Assembly (NCBI GenBank): GCA_964019135.1 | Contig: OZ025260.1 | Coordinates: forward strand, 24,174,254-24,238,253 | Direction of reading: 5' to 3' | Length of the DNA: 64,000 nucleotides | Source of the DNA: Arenicola marina | Taxonomy: Eukaryota > Annelida > Polychaeta > Arenicolidae | In this document: positions 63,201 to 64,000 of the stretch, piece by piece | Layout: each line of letters starts with the position of its first letter | Position numbering within the stretch: the first letter of the stretch is position 1 | Program-made: the position numbers and the translations under genes | The notes under the pieces: model-generated | Database searches by the model: none | The model's input: only the letters and a program-made list of their open reading frames with translations | What the model was told of the DNA's origin: nothing

Positions 63201-63362
63201 CAAGCTACCAGGAGGATGACCATCACAGTGAAGGCTGCCATCTCGAGGCCGGCGAGGACCAGGAGGCAGTCCCAGCCCGCCACCCGCCACAGGAACCCAA
63301 TGAAATAGTCCGCCAGGAAGATGTTGAGGCAGCAGGAGCTGATGAAGAGGAGGAAACCCACC
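39012..63362 (-). CDS. DHHC palmitoyltransferase, C-terminal part (HIP14-like)
   Basis: DHHC enzymes transfer palmitate to cysteines of membrane and peripheral proteins, mostly at the Golgi and plasma membrane (family knowledge). Seen here are the last exon (39012-39206) and two alternative-looking versions of the exon before it (40039-40210 and 63197-63362). The last exon carries TTNERINYRRYKY, containing the TTxE motif just after the final TM, and NPYDRGCLSN, the PaCCT-like motif. TTNER-N-RRYK resembles the HIP14/ZDHHC13-17 and plant TIP1 ankyrin group as I recall them. The catalytic DHHC cysteine-rich domain and the N-terminus must lie right of the window. The intron between the two TM exons is almost entirely minisatellite. 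Joining both TM exons together would break the frame. Confidence 0.85.
39846..40018. repeat. 15-bp minisatellite beside a donor
   Basis: About 11 copies of a 15-bp unit around GGCCCCAGCCACACT. On the minus strand it begins some 20 bases after the GTAGGT donor of the 40039-40210 exon. Confidence 0.9.
40039..40210 (-). CDS. Palmitoyltransferase TM exon, version B (proximal)
   Basis: 172 nt: one base, then 57 codons ending ACG|GTAGGT in phase 0. Acceptor CTTATTTACAG. It encodes VSFFIFVTATGVCATL, VYLVAFVWR and DLVFCTIVSYLVLVAT, i.e. the two TMs that precede TTxE. If the upstream exon ends in AG or CG, the split codon is Arg, as expected for the conserved N-H-R before this TM. Homologous to 63197-63362. 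Confidence 0.87.
40213..59990 (-). repeat. 57-bp minisatellite, ~347 copies, ~19.8 kb
   Basis: The unit on the plus strand runs TAAATACGGGACGTGCGGCA, GTCTGAGAGGGGGCGGCC, then GGGGTCTGCTGACTGGGG. The first, shorter unit (40213-40250) includes the acceptor region of the 40210 exon. Unit length is 19 codons, so all three minus frames stay open for kilobases. Single-base deletions near 50738 and 59270 switch frame. Units are highly homogeneous in the middle and decay at the right edge (59850-59990). Higher-order repeats are visible: 85-unit, 71-unit and 23-unit blocks. Confidence 0.98.
59991..60119. repeat. Diverged transition between 57-bp and 44-bp arrays
   Basis: Short phrases such as ACCGGGGGATCTACCGACTG recall both neighbours, suggesting that one array arose from degenerate sequence of the other. 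Confidence 0.5.
60120..62690. repeat. 44-bp minisatellite, ~58 copies
   Basis: Units based on CAGTGACCGGATAATGACAG, ACAGGGGGCCTACAGACCTG and GGGT, with GGCCGACAG and GGAGGCAGACAG variants. Blocks of several variant units recur in order (for example the 60500 and 61450 regions). It lies in the same minus-strand intron as the 57-bp array. Confidence 0.95.
62706..62830. mobile_element. Dispersed repeat (possible non-LTR 3' end), pair with 19669-19765
   Basis: ATGAAATGAAATGTTGGTGA and CCAAGAAGCCTCCCGG are shared with 19669-19765. It sits between the 44-bp and 10-bp arrays, the only non-tandem piece in the intron. Confidence 0.45.
62838..63190 (-). repeat. 10-bp minisatellite beginning at the +5 of an intron
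   Basis: About 35 copies of GTGTACAGCA/G with GTGTACATCA variants. Read on the minus strand it starts inside the donor GTGAGTACACTGCTGTACAC of the 63197-63362 exon, so the unit seems to come from the intron's first bases. Confidence 0.95.
63197..63362 (-). CDS. Palmitoyltransferase TM exon, version A (distal)
   Basis: 166 nt: one base, then 55 codons ending GCC|GTGAGT in phase 0. Acceptor GACACCAG after a C-rich tract. It encodes VGFLLFISSCCLNIFL, YFIGFLWRVAGW and MAAFTVMVILLVACA. Compared with version B it has the same phases, nearly equal length, and shared residues V1, F3, F6, L16, Y19, F23, W25, R26 and W30. ILLVACA then VYH aligns well with the HIP14 sequence before TTNER. Confidence 0.75.
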
Positions 63363-64000
63363 CTGGTGTCCAGAATCGCCGCCAGGGGGGGGGGTGCAGC
63401 ACAAAGTCCAGAGAGTGACAGAGAGAGAGGGGGTGGAGAGGGGAGAAGCGCACACAGGAAAACTGTTAGTTTGTGATCAAAACGCTAATTACTTCTACAC
63501 AAAACAATAGTAATCACGAAGCCATTGCCAGCAACAATTAGACACGGTTAATCAATGAAACCGAAAGAAACGCAAGAGTCTGTTAGTGAAAAACTACTAT
63601 TAAGGGCAGAATATTCGATAAGAACTTTAAAATAAATCCCAGTTATAAATCAATAGTATCTTCCATATATGAGAATGTGGGCTTTACAGGTGTTGTCATT
63701 CTGACGATTTCTGACAGCTACTGACATCTAGCGTCATCATATGGAGTGATTGGTAGCTAATGATCTTAAGTCCTTTATTTGGGTATCGGTGTAAGGCAGC
63801 AACACCATGGGAAATTTATAACCCTTTACACAAAGACAGGATAACTGTAACATTCAGCTTCACATTCAGTTTATCACATCACAAAGCGTTTTTTTTTCAT
63901 ATATATATTGTTAATAGTCGACTCTGATACTGAAAAATTGTATTCTTGTCCAAACATCACAACAGGCTAGGTTATAGTAGCGCAACATGCAGAACATGCC
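63363..64000. other. Upstream intron of the palmitoyltransferase gene
   Basis: AT-rich, with a short GAGAGAGAGG patch (63417-63432) close to the exon. No exon for the DHHC domain is visible, so it lies further right. Confidence 0.5.

Noticed and set aside
63197-63362. MARVEL-type four-TM protein for the TM exons
   Set aside because: The pattern of two TMs fits loosely, but the in-frame last exon carries TTxE and NPYxxG, which identifies a DHHC palmitoyltransferase.

Overview
This is eukaryotic (metazoan) DNA. Small coding exons are bounded by GT-AG splice sites, introns and spacers carry tRNA-derived SINEs and short inverted-repeat elements, and about half of the window is tandem repeat. No bacterial, organellar or viral gene organisation is visible, and I saw no retroviral or Polinton gene. 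The best guess for the host is a cephalochordate (Branchiostoma-like). The genes are ordinary animal genes, and several minisatellites sit exactly on exon-intron junctions, which I recall being described as 'mirage minisatellites' in the amphioxus Adh gene. That assignment is inference from memory.

Layout. (1) 897-13661, minus strand: fourteen exons encoding the N-terminal ~489 residues of a Furry protein (FRY/FRYL), recognised by close match to the vertebrate proteins and with consistent splice phase at every junction. The gene continues off the left edge. Its introns hold 33-, 18-, 23-, 21-, 31-, 19- and 25-bp tandem arrays and SINEs. (2) 14180-15625, plus strand: two phase-compatible putative exons of an unrecognised gene, low confidence. 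(3) 15.6-27.9 kb: gene-poor spacer with foldback and MITE-like elements, a ~310-bp dispersed repeat family, hAT-like ends and degenerate tandem repeats. (4) 27921-30132, plus strand: a two-exon gene for a ~505-residue, ~7-TM protein whose cytosolic tail is built from in-frame 21- and 42-bp repeats. (5) 30.1-38.1 kb: spacer with 51-, 24- and 22-bp arrays. The 22-bp array carries about 160 TGAGTCA (AP-1 type) heptamers. (6) 39012 to beyond 63362, minus strand: the 3' part of a DHHC palmitoyltransferase (HIP14/ZDHHC13-17-like). It has a last exon with the TTxE motif and two homologous versions of the preceding transmembrane exon, at 40039-40210 and 63197-63362. The 23-kb intron between those two is almost pure minisatellite: 57-bp (~19.8 kb, ~347 copies), 44-bp (~2.6 kb) and 10-bp (~0.35 kb) units.

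Main points of interest. The two palmitoyltransferase exons start in the same phase, end in the same phase, and cannot be joined to each other in frame, but each joins the last exon in frame. This is the signature expected of mutually exclusive exons. In FRY, a 31-bp array has grown out of the end of exon 8 and copies both coding sequence and the 5' splice site about 30 times; only the first donor leaves an open frame. The very long open frames (up to ~3,650 codons) between 39.6 and 60 kb follow from a 57-bp unit, a multiple of three, and are not genes.
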